This document shows positions 54,497 through 63,550 of a stretch of 64,000 nucleotides of DNA, one piece after another. Position numbers and translations under genes: made by a program. The stretch lies in NCBI RefSeq assembly GCF_025567415.1, contig NZ_JAOQJV010000003.1, positions 124,001-188,000 on the forward strand, given 5' to 3'. Positions within the stretch are counted from its first letter, which is position 1, and every line of letters begins with the position of its first letter. The notes beneath the pieces are model-generated. The model was not told where the DNA came from. It was given only the letters and a program-made list of their open reading frames with translations, and did not search any database. The DNA comes from Claveliimonas ammoniilytica (lineage in GTDB: Bacteria > Bacillota > Clostridia > Lachnospirales > Lachnospiraceae).

Positions 54497-55426
54497 TTAT
54501 CGGATAATCGTTCCTGTCTTTCCTTTCAGTCCTTCCATCAATTTATCATAAGATGTAATGATGGCTTCTCTGCCTTCCCGCTGCTCGATAAATTCTACCG
54601 ATGCACGGAACTTCGGAAGCATGTTGTAGACACCAAAATGTCCCTCTTCCATGTACTGCTTTGCTTCCTCTACGGTAATCTCTCCGAGTTCTTCTTCATT
54701 CTCTTTACCCAGATTGATACATACCTTTTCAACGCTGGTCAGAATGATCAGTTCATCTGCGTCCAGTTCTTCTGCAAGCTTACCTGCTGCCAGGTCTTTT
54801 TCAATTACAGCACTGGCGCCTTTCAGACGGTGATCCTGTTCCAGTACCGGAATACCACCGCCTCCGCATGCGATAACTACCTGATCTGCATTGACCAGGG
54901 TCTTGATTGCCTCAATCTCAACAATACTAACCGGATTCGGTGCAGATACAACTCTTCGGAATCCCTTACCCGGTTCTTCTACTACATAGTTACCTTTCTT
55001 ACGTTCTGCTGCGGCATCCTCTGCCGACATATATCTTCCAAGCACCTTGGTCGGTGTATAAAATGCTTCATCATAAGGATCTACCGTTACCTGTGTCAGG
55101 ATCGTACTGACAGTACGGAAAATGCCTCTGTCCAAAAGCTCTGTGCGGATTGCATTCTGAAGGTCATATCCGATATATCCCTGGCTCATAGCCGAACATA
55201 CGGACATTGGGGCCTGTGTGTAATCGGTATGGCTTTTGCCAAACTCATTCAATGCTGTATGGATCATGCCCAGCTGCGGTGCATTACTATGTGTGATCGC
55301 TACCTGATATCCTTCTTCGATCAGATCTGCGATCATGCCTGCTGAACGCTTAACTGCTTCCTTCTGCTCTGGAAGTGTTGTTCCCAGTGCTCTGTGTCCT
55401 AATGCTACAACCACTTTCTTCTTCAT
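54497..55426 (-). CDS. arcC: Carbamate kinase
   Basis: A 309-residue amino-acid-kinase-fold enzyme that makes ATP from carbamoyl phosphate. Family motifs: VVALGHRALG at the N-terminus, TSHSNAPQLG-like 'ITHSNAPQLGMIHTAL', RRVVSAPNPVSIVE, VIACGGGGIPV and the C-terminus KLMEGLKGKTGTII. Arginine deiminase and ornithine transcarbamylase genes are not beside it, so it may serve purine, agmatine or allantoin breakdown or provide carbamoyl phosphate; this is open. It is likely a single-gene unit downstream of dapB. Confidence 0.95.
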   Translation of the reverse strand: MKKKVVVALGHRALGTTLPEQKEAVKRSAGMIADLIEEGYQVAITHSNAPQLGMIHTALNEFGKSHTDYTQAPMSVCSAMSQGYIGYDLQNAIRTELLDRGIFRTVSTILTQVTVDPYDEAFYTPTKVLGRYMSAEDAAAERKKGNYVVEEPGKGFRRVVSAPNPVSIVEIEAIKTLVNADQVVIACGGGGIPVLEQDHRLKGASAVIEKDLAAGKLAEELDADELIILTSVEKVCINLGKENEEELGEITVEEAKQYMEEGHFGVYNMLPKFRASVEFIEQREGREAIITSYDKLMEGLKGKTGTIIR

Positions 55427-55507
55427 CTATCTGTCTCCTTTATCTTCATTAAAATCTATGCATTATGTATGTAGTAATAATAATATCTGCGATTATGAAA
55501 TGCAAGT

Positions 55508-56305
55508 CTAAAGATTCAGCACATCCTGTACGCTATAGAATCCAGGACCTTTATCTTCCAGATATGCCGCACAGTCGCAGGCTCCTCTTGCAAAACATTC
55601 CCAGTTATAGGTGTGATGTGTGATCTCCAGGCGTTCACCCATGCATCCGAAAAATACGGTATGGCTGCTCGGAATATTACCGGCTCTCAAAGAATGATAT
55701 CCAATGGTTCCCTTCTCTCTCGGCGACTCACCTTCGCGTCCGTATACTGCGATATCAGAAAGCTCTTTGCCCATAGCATGTGCCATAATCTCTCCCATCT
55801 CTTTGGAAGTTCCGCTCGGAGCATCCTTCTTCCACTGATCATGCATTTCCAAAATCTCAATATCTGCATCTTCACCCAGTGTCTTAGTTACCATCTCCAG
55901 CAGCTTATTCATAATATTCACAAGCTTGGAAGTGTTCGCTGCATAAAGCATCGGGATTGTCTTCGCTGCTTCTTTAAATCTTGCAAATTCCTCTTCGCTG
56001 AAGCCTGTCGTACCACATACCAATGCCTTGCCATGCTTCACTGCCAGATCCAATACCTTCAGGGCATTCTCCCTGGTAGAAAAATCTATGATCACATCAC
56101 AACCATCGATTACAGCCGCCAGATCATCTACTACCGGAACGCCGAGATTACGTCCGATCAATGCGACCATCCCCAGATCCTGTCCCACATAATCTCTGCC
56201 TGCCGGTGCAACACCAGCCACCAGCTCCATATCGTCACGTTCAGCTGCCACCTGTGTGATCAGCTTTCCCATCTTACCTCTAGGTCCAATTACTATCACT
56301 TTCAT
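55508..56305 (-). CDS. dapB: 4-hydroxy-tetrahydrodipicolinate reductase
   Basis: A roughly 265-residue enzyme of lysine and meso-diaminopimelate (and so dipicolinate) synthesis. Cofactor motif: VIVIGPRGKMGKLITQVA. The family signature EILEMHDQWKKDAPSGTSKEM carries the catalytic His and the substrate-binding Lys. 'VFFGCMGERLEITHHTYNWECFARGA' follows. The start is at MKVIVIG: the longer start has no site, while AGAGGAG precedes this region. Normal length. Confidence 0.95.
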   Translation of the reverse strand: MKVIVIGPRGKMGKLITQVAAERDDMELVAGVAPAGRDYVGQDLGMVALIGRNLGVPVVDDLAAVIDGCDVIIDFSTRENALKVLDLAVKHGKALVCGTTGFSEEEFARFKEAAKTIPMLYAANTSKLVNIMNKLLEMVTKTLGEDADIEILEMHDQWKKDAPSGTSKEMGEIMAHAMGKELSDIAVYGREGESPREKGTIGYHSLRAGNIPSSHTVFFGCMGERLEITHHTYNWECFARGACDCAAYLEDKGPGFYSVQDVLNL

Positions 56306-56415
56306 AATACAGACTCCTCTCACATTAAATGAAACACCATGTCCGGTATCTATCGATTCTCATGCGTTCAGTATAACACAAAAGAGTGGGTTTGGGGCAG
56401 TCTGAGGCAGATTTT

Positions 56416-56526
56416 TTATCCCAGTCCCACCACTTCCGGATCATGTGTAAATGCCTAGAACGTTGCTGTTGCATTCTTAAAGTAGAACACTTCTGCATCT
56501 TTCAAAAACTCAACTACTCTTTCCAT
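56416..56526 (-). pseudogene. Remnant of a pyridoxamine-phosphate-oxidase-like flavoprotein gene (internal deletion)
   Basis: An ATG with a GGAGG-type site (TGGAGGAGCAATTT upstream) opens MERVVEFLKDA, the typical N-terminus of small PNPOx-like proteins, then continues EVFYFKNATATF and a TAG. The same frame past the stop reads AFTHDPEVVGLG. In such proteins the segment 'FYxKNATAT' with '(S/A)FTxxPE' is the C-terminal end, about 100 residues further on. So the middle of the gene appears deleted, with the join at the shared EVFY coding sequence, and the C-terminal reading frame has a stop. Interpretation rests on remembered family sequences. Confidence 0.55.
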
Positions 56527-56552
56527 AAATTGCTCCTCCATATATTTTATAT

Positions 56553-57773
56553 TTAATAACACTTCTTACAAGGTGTTAATCCCTTTGCTTCTGCCTCCGA
56601 ACGGGACATCTGTGTTGCCGCATCCGGGTTCATGGTACCACAATTATTCCGGCTGTGGTACTTGCTGCCTGTAGCAGATACCCATACCTGATCTTCAGTA
56701 CCCACATCCTGCGTATCTGCTGTCTGACTCTGCACTGCCTGACTTTGTACCGATTCGCTGCTTTCCGCTTTGCTTTCTGATCCCACAGCCTGAGTTCCCT
56801 GATCCTCTGCATCTCCCGGCGTGTAATCATTACACGGCTCTGTACTCCATGTCAGATTTGTGCCATCACTTGTGACTGTAATAGTTCCCTGTTTGTCTGT
56901 ACGATACACCTGGATATCCATGCTTTCCAGTTTATCCATAGTATCTTTATCCGGATGCCCATACTGATTATCCTGTCCACAGCTTATGACTGCATATTCC
57001 GGAACTGTCTTCTGCAGGAAATCCCAGGACGTTGCTGTCGCTGATCCATGATGTCCCGGAACCAGCACATCACAGTCCAGATCAATCCCGGAATTACACA
57101 TTGCTGCCTCACTGGATGCTTCCGCATCCCCTGTAAATATAAAGCTGTTGCTTCCATTTGTCAGCTTGATTGCTACCGAATTATTATTACTTCCATTCGG
57201 ATCGGTTTCTGCCGGTGCCAGTATCTGGAATGAACCACTTCCAAAGGAAAATGTAGTTCCGACTTCCGGATGCTCCATTTCCAGTCCCTTCTCGTCCACC
57301 GTATTTACAAAAGAAGTATATAATTTACTGTCATGTACATAATCACTGGATATCACATGATCGACTTCAAATGCATTCAAACAACCAATTAATCCCGCCA
57401 TGTGATCCGAATCATAATGCGAAGAGATCAGATAATCAATCTTGGATACATTCTGTTCTTTCAGATATGAAACCACAAAGCTTGACGTCGAACGGTCACC
57501 GCCATCGTAGATCATCGTCTGTCCCTCTGACTGTACCAATATCGACAGACCTTGTCCTACATCCAGAAAATGTACCGTCATATCCCCTGCTTCGCTGTCA
57601 TCCACAGACTTGTCTTCTGATGTATCATCCTGAGTTGATGAACTATCGGTCTCCTTACTTTCTTTTTGATATAGCTTCGTATCAGCTTTATCTGTGCCGC
57701 ATGCGCCAAGCAGACACATCATAACCAGTGCCAGAATTGATGCCATACATCTCTTTTTCATTCTGTTTTTCAC
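56553..57773 (-). CDS. ComEC-like metallo-beta-lactamase lipoprotein
   Basis: A 406-residue secreted lipoprotein: GTG start (GGGGAGG upstream), signal with lipobox LLGAC, a Ser/Asp linker, an MBL-fold domain (MTVHFLDVGQGLSILVQ, YDGGDRSTSSF, ISSHYDSDHMAGLIG with the HxxxDH-like site, NNNSVAIKLTNGSNSFIFTGDAE, VPGHHGSATATSW), another linker, and a C-terminal Cys/His segment (YHSRNNCGTMNP ... GLTPCKKCY) like the metal site of Ada-type domains. ComEC-related MBLs act as nucleases or phosphodiesterases outside the cell; the substrate here is unknown. It lies between dapB and tRNA-Gly. Confidence 0.85.
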   Translation of the reverse strand: MKNRMKKRCMASILALVMMCLLGACGTDKADTKLYQKESKETDSSSTQDDTSEDKSVDDSEAGDMTVHFLDVGQGLSILVQSEGQTMIYDGGDRSTSSFVVSYLKEQNVSKIDYLISSHYDSDHMAGLIGCLNAFEVDHVISSDYVHDSKLYTSFVNTVDEKGLEMEHPEVGTTFSFGSGSFQILAPAETDPNGSNNNSVAIKLTNGSNSFIFTGDAEASSEAAMCNSGIDLDCDVLVPGHHGSATATSWDFLQKTVPEYAVISCGQDNQYGHPDKDTMDKLESMDIQVYRTDKQGTITVTSDGTNLTWSTEPCNDYTPGDAEDQGTQAVGSESKAESSESVQSQAVQSQTADTQDVGTEDQVWVSATGSKYHSRNNCGTMNPDAATQMSRSEAEAKGLTPCKKCY

Positions 57774-57929
57774 ATCTATTCCTCCCCAAATGAATATATA
57801 CTGGTGTTTCAGGGTCTTGCATCCACTTATGCGCAGACTCATGTGGATTCAGGCCTTTTACCCGTTATCATATATTATAACACTTTGACCGAATAGCGGA
57901 AATATCACAGATTTTTTTGCATATAAAAA

Positions 57930-58000
57930 AGCAGATAACGGGAGTCGAACCCGCCTCTCCGGCTTGGGAAGCCGGCGTTCTACCGATGAACCATATCTGC
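57930..58000 (-). tRNA. tRNA-Gly (anticodon CCC)
   Basis: Acceptor GCAGATA pairs with TATCTGC, followed by U73. The anticodon loop TTCCCAA between CCGGC and GCCGG gives CCC. The T arm has GTTCGACTC. No CCA is encoded. A TTTTTT run follows, a probable terminator. Confidence 0.93.
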
Positions 58001-58060
58001 ATGTGCCGTCTGTGCAACACTTATATTCTTTATGAATTTGTTTGAAACTTTATGTCTAAT

Positions 58061-58507
58061 CTATAACCGATCCGAATCCAACACAATCGTGAATGGTCCG
58101 TCATTGGTCAGGCTGACTTTCATGTCCGCGCCAAAGCTCCCTTTTTCTACTGTCTCTACAGATTCTTTACATTTGGCAATGATGTATTCATACATCTCAT
58201 TAGCCATATCCGGCTTACCTGCTTCGATGAAGCTTGGACGGTTACCCTTTTTACAGTTAGCATACAATGTAAACTGTGATATCAGAAGCAGGCTTCCGCC
58301 TACCGCATCCAGCGACAGGTTGGTCTTGCCCTCCTCATCTTCAAATATACGCAGACCGATCATCTTCTTGATCATCTTATCTGCAATCTCCTTAGTATCG
58401 GAGTCAGCCACTCCGATCAATACCATGAACCCTTTCCCGATCTCACCAATCGTCTCTCCGTCTACTTTTACATCTGCATGTGTTACTCTCTGAATTACAA
58501 ATCTCAT
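58061..58507 (-). CDS. dtd: D-aminoacyl-tRNA deacylase
   Basis: A 148-residue DTD enzyme that removes D-amino acids (and Gly from tRNA-Ala). The catalytic Thr is in GSLLLISQFTLYANCKKG, and the Gly-cisPro motif in LTNDGPFTIVLDS. Normal length. The ATG directly follows the carD stop (TAAATG), so the two genes are coupled. Confidence 0.96.
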   Translation of the reverse strand: MRFVIQRVTHADVKVDGETIGEIGKGFMVLIGVADSDTKEIADKMIKKMIGLRIFEDEEGKTNLSLDAVGGSLLLISQFTLYANCKKGNRPSFIEAGKPDMANEMYEYIIAKCKESVETVEKGSFGADMKVSLTNDGPFTIVLDSDRL

Positions 58508-59011
58508 TTACTGAACCTCTATCTTATCTATAATGTAGCCTTCCACCGCTTTGCGGTCAATACCGAGAGAGATTGCCAGTTCGCCGTAAAGATTGTCCTC
58601 CGCAGTGCGCAGAAAACGCTCATCACTTGCTGTAACCTTCTTTCCCTTCGACAGCCGCAGCTGCTTTCTGGCATACAGAGTCTTGAGTATCTTTACCCAT
58701 TCTCTGTTGTCACAGGTCTTAAATGCCTGTTTAAATATATCGTCCTTACGCTTTTCATTGTCTATCTGAATCGGATCGATCTCTGTCATATGGGCGATCA
58801 GATCTTCTGCTTCCTCTTTCGTAATAACCGGACGCATGATAATCTTATCACTGTCAGCCGGAACATACAATACGCCTCCACGAGAATACACCTGAGATAA
58901 CGTATAATAATCCTTATTGCCTGAAGCCTCTGACAATTTTAGTTTCCCAATGTCTTCCACTCTGCACACACCATGCTGACCACATACAATATACGTTCCT
59001 ATCTCAAACAT
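58508..59011 (-). CDS. CarD-family transcriptional regulator
   Basis: A 167-residue regulator with a CarD/TRCF-type RNA polymerase interaction domain (MFEIGTYIVCGQHGVCRVEDI, YTLSQVYSRGGVLYVPAD), then a helical DNA-binding part (EFAKCLKQ-like 'EWVKILKTLYARKQLRLSKGKKVTASDERFL'). It binds RNA polymerase at promoters. AGAAAGGAG precedes the ATG. Probably in an operon with dtd. The promoter is presumably in the 139-bp gap upstream, where I see no clear boxes. Confidence 0.9.
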   Translation of the reverse strand: MFEIGTYIVCGQHGVCRVEDIGKLKLSEASGNKDYYTLSQVYSRGGVLYVPADSDKIIMRPVITKEEAEDLIAHMTEIDPIQIDNEKRKDDIFKQAFKTCDNREWVKILKTLYARKQLRLSKGKKVTASDERFLRTAEDNLYGELAISLGIDRKAVEGYIIDKIEVQ

Positions 59012-59150
59012 TCTAATTCTCCTTTCTGCTATGTTTCAACTGATATCCTTTCTATATATCCATTAGTTTCAGACAGAAAATTCCAGTTTCCGCCTTTATA
59101 TACTATATTAGCAGATTTTTGTTTGTTTTGTAAGAACTTTTTTTCTTTTT

Positions 59151-60074
59151 TTATATTTCAACGCAATTGTCTATACATTTTCTTTCTGTATTTTTGGTCG
59201 GAATCTGTGCAAGTATGATTGCCACAAACATCAACACACAGCCAATTCCTTCTCTTGCTGTCAGCGTCTGCCCGAGGAGCACCCATCCTGAAAGTACGGA
59301 AATGCTGGATTCCAGGCTTAAGATCAATGACGCCACTGCCGGATTCATACCTTTCTGTCCAATGATCTGAACTGTATATGCAACACCACTGGACATAACA
59401 CCGGCATAAAGGATCGGTCCCGCCGTTTTGATCACTGCATCAAAAGTCACGGTTTCCAGTATCAGCATAAATGGTACCGACAGCACACCTACTACCATAA
59501 ACTGGATACAGGACATTTTCACATTGTCCGTCTTTGGTGCAAAATGATCAATAACCAAAATATGCATCGTATATACTACTGCGCACAAAAAGATATAGAT
59601 ATCACCTTTTCCTAATGAGAATCCGTCTGTGATACATAAAAAATACAGTCCCACCACTGCAAGCGCTACTGCCATCCAGACTTTCCATCCAACTTTCTTC
59701 TTTAAGAAAATACCAAATACCGGCACAAGTACAATATAAAAAGCGGTAATAAATCCACATTTTCCCACACTGGTATACTGCATACCAATCTGCTGCAGGG
59801 TACTTGCCACAAACAGGCACAACCCACAGCAAATCCCTCCGATCCACAATACTTTTCTGTCTCTCTGCGGTTCGTTCTGTTCTACTGCTTCTGATCTGCG
59901 ATTGATTTTATTTAATAAGAAAATGCACGGAAGCAATGCCAGACTTCCGACAAAATTACGGATTCCGTTGAAGCCAAACGGTCCGAGATATTCCATGCCT
60001 ACGCTCTGCGCCACAAACGCAGTTCCCCATATAAATGCTGCTGTGAATAATAATACAGCATTCTTTGTCTTCAT
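59151..60074 (-). CDS. EamA/DMT-family transporter
   Basis: A 307-residue protein with ten helices and two EamA repeats (AFIWGTAFVAQSVGMEYLGPF; later ILYAGVMSSGVAYTVQIIGQKGMNPAVASLILSLE-like). These permeases export or import small metabolites; the substrate is unknown. It starts after AGGAGGAAT and is divergent from the alpha-galactosidase gene, with 142 bp between. Confidence 0.92.
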   Translation of the reverse strand: MKTKNAVLLFTAAFIWGTAFVAQSVGMEYLGPFGFNGIRNFVGSLALLPCIFLLNKINRRSEAVEQNEPQRDRKVLWIGGICCGLCLFVASTLQQIGMQYTSVGKCGFITAFYIVLVPVFGIFLKKKVGWKVWMAVALAVVGLYFLCITDGFSLGKGDIYIFLCAVVYTMHILVIDHFAPKTDNVKMSCIQFMVVGVLSVPFMLILETVTFDAVIKTAGPILYAGVMSSGVAYTVQIIGQKGMNPAVASLILSLESSISVLSGWVLLGQTLTAREGIGCVLMFVAIILAQIPTKNTERKCIDNCVEI

Positions 60075-60185
60075 ATCGTCTCATTCCTCCTGTTATTTCT
60101 TTAATCTAATGCCATTCGTTCTATCTTACCATATCTGTATAAAAATACAAAGTATTACATTCTTTTATTTGCATATCAAATCAAG

Positions 60186-60191
60186 TATAAT
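60186..60191 (+). promoter_or_regulatory. -10 box of the alpha-galactosidase gene
   Basis: A perfect TATAAT lies 26 bp upstream of the ATG. No convincing -35 box is found 16-18 bp before it, so an activator may be needed. Confidence 0.5.
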
Positions 60192-60216
60192 AAACCTACA
60201 TATGGAGGACATGCTT

Positions 60217-62436
60217 ATGAACATTACATTTCACAAATCAACAGGTATTTTTCACTTATATAACAACGACATCAGTTACCTTATGATGATTCTGCCAAAT
60301 GGTCAGATAGGACAGTTATATTTCGGTGCAGCAATCCGAGACCGGGAAGATTTCTCGCATCTCTTAGAGACTTGCTACCGCACCAATTCTGCATACTATT
60401 CCGAGGAACTGAACACCATGTGTCTGGAACATCTAAAACAGGAATATCCGGTATACGGCACTTCTGATTTCCGTGAGCCGGCAGTAGAAGTGATCCAGGA
60501 AAATGGCAGTCATCTGTCAGATTTTCAATATAAGGGATACCGCATTGAACACGGCAAACCGCATCTTCCGGGGCTTCCTGCCACTTACACCGAAGATGAT
60601 TCCGAAGCAATGACTTTGTTTTTGGTATTAAAAGATCCGGTGACCGGACTGATGGCAGAACTTCTTTATACCATTTTCAATCAGGGTGGCATTATCGCCC
60701 GCAGTGTACATTTTGTCAATCAGGGGACGGAAATTCTGCACCTTGGCCGCGCCATGAGCCTTTCTCTGGATCTTCCTGATTCCAATTATCAGTGGATGCA
60801 GTTCTCCGGTGCATGGGGCAGAGAGCGTTATCTTCATACCCGCGAACTGGTTCCGGGCATCACTTCCATTGGCAGCACACGTGGTGCTTCTTCCCATGAG
60901 CACAATCCATTTGTGATCTTAAAACGACCGCATACCGATGAACTCCAGGGCGAAGCCATTGGATTCAGCCTGGTATACAGTGGTAATTTTCTTGCACAGG
61001 CAGAAGTAGATAACCAGAGCGTTACACGAATCCTGATGGGTATTCATCCGGATACTTTTGACTGGAAACTTTCCCCTGGTGCTGACTTTCAGACACCTGA
61101 AGCTGTCATGGTCTACACCTCCTGCGGATTAAACCACTTAAGCCAGACCTTCCATAAGCTGTATCAGAAGCGCCTTGCCAGAGGATACTGGCGCGACAGA
61201 CCGCGTCCGATCCTGATCAATAACTGGGAAGCCACTTATTTTGACTTTACGGAAGAGAAACTGTTGGATATTGCCAGACGTGCCAAAGACTGTGGTGTAG
61301 AACTATTCGTACTGGATGATGGATGGTTCGGGGCACGGAGAAATTCCTTTGCCGGACTCGGTGACTGGACACCTAACAAAGAGCTGTTACCGGATGGTAT
61401 CGCAGGATTGTCCGCAAAAGTAGAGGCGCTCGGCATGAAATTTGGTCTCTGGTTTGAGCCAGAAATGGTAAATGCAGACTCTGATCTGTACCGTTCGCAC
61501 CCGGACTGGCTACTTAAGACACCGCATCGGCATTCTTCCCTTACCAGACACCAGTATGTATTAGATTTTTCCAGAAATGATGTCGTGGAACATCTCTATC
61601 AACAGATGTCAGACCTCCTCCGGAATGCACATATTTCTTATATCAAATGGGATATGAACCGTTACATTACCGAATGCTATTCTGCACTTCTACCGGCAGA
61701 CCGTCAGGGTGAAGTCTTCCATCGGTATATTCTCGGTGTATATGCACTGTATGAGAAGCTGACATCAGAATTCCCGGAAGTACTGTTTGAATCCTGCGCA
61801 AGCGGCGGTTCCCGCTTTGACCCGGGTATGCTCTACTATGCGCCACAGGGATGGACCAGCGACAATACCGATGCCGTTGACCGGCTGAAGATCCAATACG
61901 GAACTTCCTACTGCTATCCGATCAGTTCCATCGGAAGCCACGTGTCAGCCGTTCCTAACCATCAGCTTTTCCGGATCACTCCATTGTCCACCCGTGCAAA
62001 TGTGGCATATTTTGGAACATTCGGCTATGAACTGGATCTGAACACCCTGACTGATGAAGAACAGGCTGAAGTCCGCAGGCAGACTACATTTATGAAAAAA
62101 TGGAGACACTTGTTCCAGTTCGGTACTTTTTACCGGATTGCAAGTCCATTTGACGGTAATATCACAAGCTGGATGGTTGTAAGTGATGATCAGAAGACGG
62201 CAATTGTTGGCTGGTATAAGATACTTAATCAGACCAATGCTCCATTCAGCAGGATCCGTCTTTTGGGATTGAATCCCGATCTGTGTTACCATTTGAAAGA
62301 CAGTACGCAGTCATTCTACGGTGACGAACTGATGCATGCAGGACTTTCAACTTCTGACTCTATGTGTGGTGAACTCATGGGACGGAAGCCAAGCTGCGAC
62401 TTCGACTCCAGACTTTTCATCCTGCAGGCAGAATAA
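60217..62436 (+). CDS. Alpha-galactosidase, glycoside hydrolase family 36
   Basis: A 739-residue cytoplasmic enzyme for melibiose, raffinose and related alpha-galactosides. N-terminal beta-supersandwich, then the catalytic barrel: WEATYFDFTEEKL, LFVLDDGWFGAR, the nucleophile Asp479 in YIKWDMNRYI, FESCASGGSRFDPGML and the acid/base Asp549 in GWTSDNTDAVDRLK. The length and spacing of catalytic Asp residues are normal for GH36. The start at MNITFHK is chosen because GGAGGAC lies 7 nt upstream; the two other ATGs would be too near that site. No sugar transporter is adjacent. It is followed by the second 81-bp repeat and a terminator. Confidence 0.95.
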   Translation: MNITFHKSTGIFHLYNNDISYLMMILPNGQIGQLYFGAAIRDREDFSHLLETCYRTNSAYYSEELNTMCLEHLKQEYPVYGTSDFREPAVEVIQENGSHLSDFQYKGYRIEHGKPHLPGLPATYTEDDSEAMTLFLVLKDPVTGLMAELLYTIFNQGGIIARSVHFVNQGTEILHLGRAMSLSLDLPDSNYQWMQFSGAWGRERYLHTRELVPGITSIGSTRGASSHEHNPFVILKRPHTDELQGEAIGFSLVYSGNFLAQAEVDNQSVTRILMGIHPDTFDWKLSPGADFQTPEAVMVYTSCGLNHLSQTFHKLYQKRLARGYWRDRPRPILINNWEATYFDFTEEKLLDIARRAKDCGVELFVLDDGWFGARRNSFAGLGDWTPNKELLPDGIAGLSAKVEALGMKFGLWFEPEMVNADSDLYRSHPDWLLKTPHRHSSLTRHQYVLDFSRNDVVEHLYQQMSDLLRNAHISYIKWDMNRYITECYSALLPADRQGEVFHRYILGVYALYEKLTSEFPEVLFESCASGGSRFDPGMLYYAPQGWTSDNTDAVDRLKIQYGTSYCYPISSIGSHVSAVPNHQLFRITPLSTRANVAYFGTFGYELDLNTLTDEEQAEVRRQTTFMKKWRHLFQFGTFYRIASPFDGNITSWMVVSDDQKTAIVGWYKILNQTNAPFSRIRLLGLNPDLCYHLKDSTQSFYGDELMHAGLSTSDSMCGELMGRKPSCDFDSRLFILQAE

Positions 62437-62441
62437 CGTTC

Positions 62442-62522
62442 CGCCTGACGGCTCGATGAACATTGGCCGCCCTATAGAAATCCGTGCAAGCACGATTTCT
62501 GCATGGCGGCTTATTGCACAAA
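62442..62522. repeat. 81-bp dispersed hairpin repeat, copy 2
   Basis: Differs from 39785-39865 at four positions only. It begins 6 nt after the alpha-galactosidase stop. In this copy the outer stem is the perfect GCCGCC / GGCGGC, while in copy 1 it has one mismatch. No coding potential. Confidence 0.8.
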
Positions 62523-62564
62523 CTGGCAGACAAGTCATCCAGACTTATCTGCCAGTGTTATTTT
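62522..62564 (+). terminator. Intrinsic terminator after alpha-galactosidase
   Basis: A stem ACTGGCAGA-AAGTC / GACTT-TCTGCCAGT (14 bp with one mismatch), a 5-nt loop, then GTTATTTT on the plus strand. nrdG ends 12 bp further on the other strand. Confidence 0.8.
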
Positions 62565-62575
62565 ACATTTCCTTT

Positions 62576-63100
62576 TTATCTCTTTACAAGCTCATCGTAG
62601 CGTCCGACATCCTTGCCCTCTTTCAGGCAGATCAGCCGCTGGTTTCTGCTGCCACGGAATAAAAGTGTAATATCCTTTAATTCCTCTACAAACTCTCCGT
62701 CAACCAGCACATCAATATACGACAAAATCTCATCCGTCACATCTGTATGGACTTTGCCGCCTGGCTGCATATCCACATCGTACAGATATCCGGAATAACA
62801 CCAGATATCCTTATTGGGATAAGTCTCTTTTACCCGCTTTATCAGTCTCGCCACTTCCGGCTGATTCTCCGGTTCAAAGGGTTCCCCGCCAAGGACACTT
62901 AGTCCCTGAATATAATCCGGCGCCAGGCTCTTAATCAGTGCATCTTCTGTCTCTTGTGTGTATGGCTGTCCGTAATCAAAATTCCATGTCTCCGCATTGA
63001 AACACCCCTTGCAATGGTGTCTGCATCCTGATACAAACAGGCTCACCCGGACGCCCGGTCCATCTGCAATATCATATGTTTTAATATTTCCATAGTACAT
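62576..63100 (-). CDS. nrdG: Anaerobic ribonucleotide reductase activating enzyme
   Basis: A 174-residue radical SAM enzyme that makes the glycyl radical on NrdD. The 4Fe-4S motif is FVSGCRHHCKGCFN (CxxxCxxC); other signatures are YDIADGPGVRVSLF, LSVLGGEPFEPEN and IWCYSGY. The start at MYYGNIK is set by GGAGG 9 nt upstream. In most Firmicutes nrdG directly follows nrdD; here about 450 bp with a terminator and a metN-like remnant separates them. Confidence 0.94.
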   Translation of the reverse strand: MYYGNIKTYDIADGPGVRVSLFVSGCRHHCKGCFNAETWNFDYGQPYTQETEDALIKSLAPDYIQGLSVLGGEPFEPENQPEVARLIKRVKETYPNKDIWCYSGYLYDVDMQPGGKVHTDVTDEILSYIDVLVDGEFVEELKDITLLFRGSRNQRLICLKEGKDVGRYDELVKR

Positions 63101-63484
63101 GCCTGTCATCCTCCATCTGCCTCTGTGTCTATTCATTATATCGATGTCGGGAAGATTGTGCAAGGTCTATCACGTCATGATATTGACATCCTTTATAATG
63201 CCCACGGATTGTTACGTGCTACGCACTCTCACAATCCTACCCGCTATTCGCCAAAGTCTACCGCAAGACGGCATCTCTTCTGAATCAGCTCTTTTGTCTT
63301 TAATGGTGTATATTCCATGGTCATTGATCAGTTATGACGTTACCGGCTCCTGAAAATCCTACGATACCGAAAATCTCTCCTTCATCAATCTGAAAGTTCA
63401 CATCATTCAGCACATGAACTGAATTCTTCTTCGTAAGGAAATGTTTGATTAGTTTCAGACTATACCAAAAGTTTCATCTAAAAG
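63101..63484 (-). pseudogene. Intergenic relic region with metN-like ABC ATPase fragment
   Basis: On the minus strand about 63465-63330 a frame reads 'LKLIKHFLTKKNSVHVLNDV' then 'FQIDEGEIFGIVGFSGAG', the N-terminal part of a MetN-like ABC transporter ATPase up to Walker A. The next codon is Asn instead of Lys (GAGN) and the frame stops a few codons on. No other part of the ATPase is seen. The rest of the region, down to nrdG, has only short ORFs (for example 24 codons from the ATG at 63316) that I cannot assign. Confidence 0.6.
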
Positions 63485-63523
63485 AAAAGAGACGAACCAC
63501 CCTAACGGTCATTCGTCTCTTTT
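63477..63523 (-). terminator. Intrinsic terminator of nrdD
   Basis: A perfect 12-bp stem (AAAAGAGACGAA / TTCGTCTCTTTT) with a 15-nt loop, followed by CTTTTAGATG on the minus strand, 28 bp past the nrdD stop. The U-rich side of the stem extends the tract. Confidence 0.85.
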
Positions 63524-63550
63524 ACTCTCATCCTGTAAACGTCTATAAAA

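Noticed and set aside
54497..55426. An arginine deiminase cluster
   Set aside because: Only carbamate kinase is present; no arcA, arcB or arcD gene is adjacent.
59902..60216. A longer alpha-galactosidase with an N-terminal extension
   Set aside because: The extra part lies antisense to the EamA gene, has no ribosome-binding site, and the ATG at 60217 gives the normal GH36 length.
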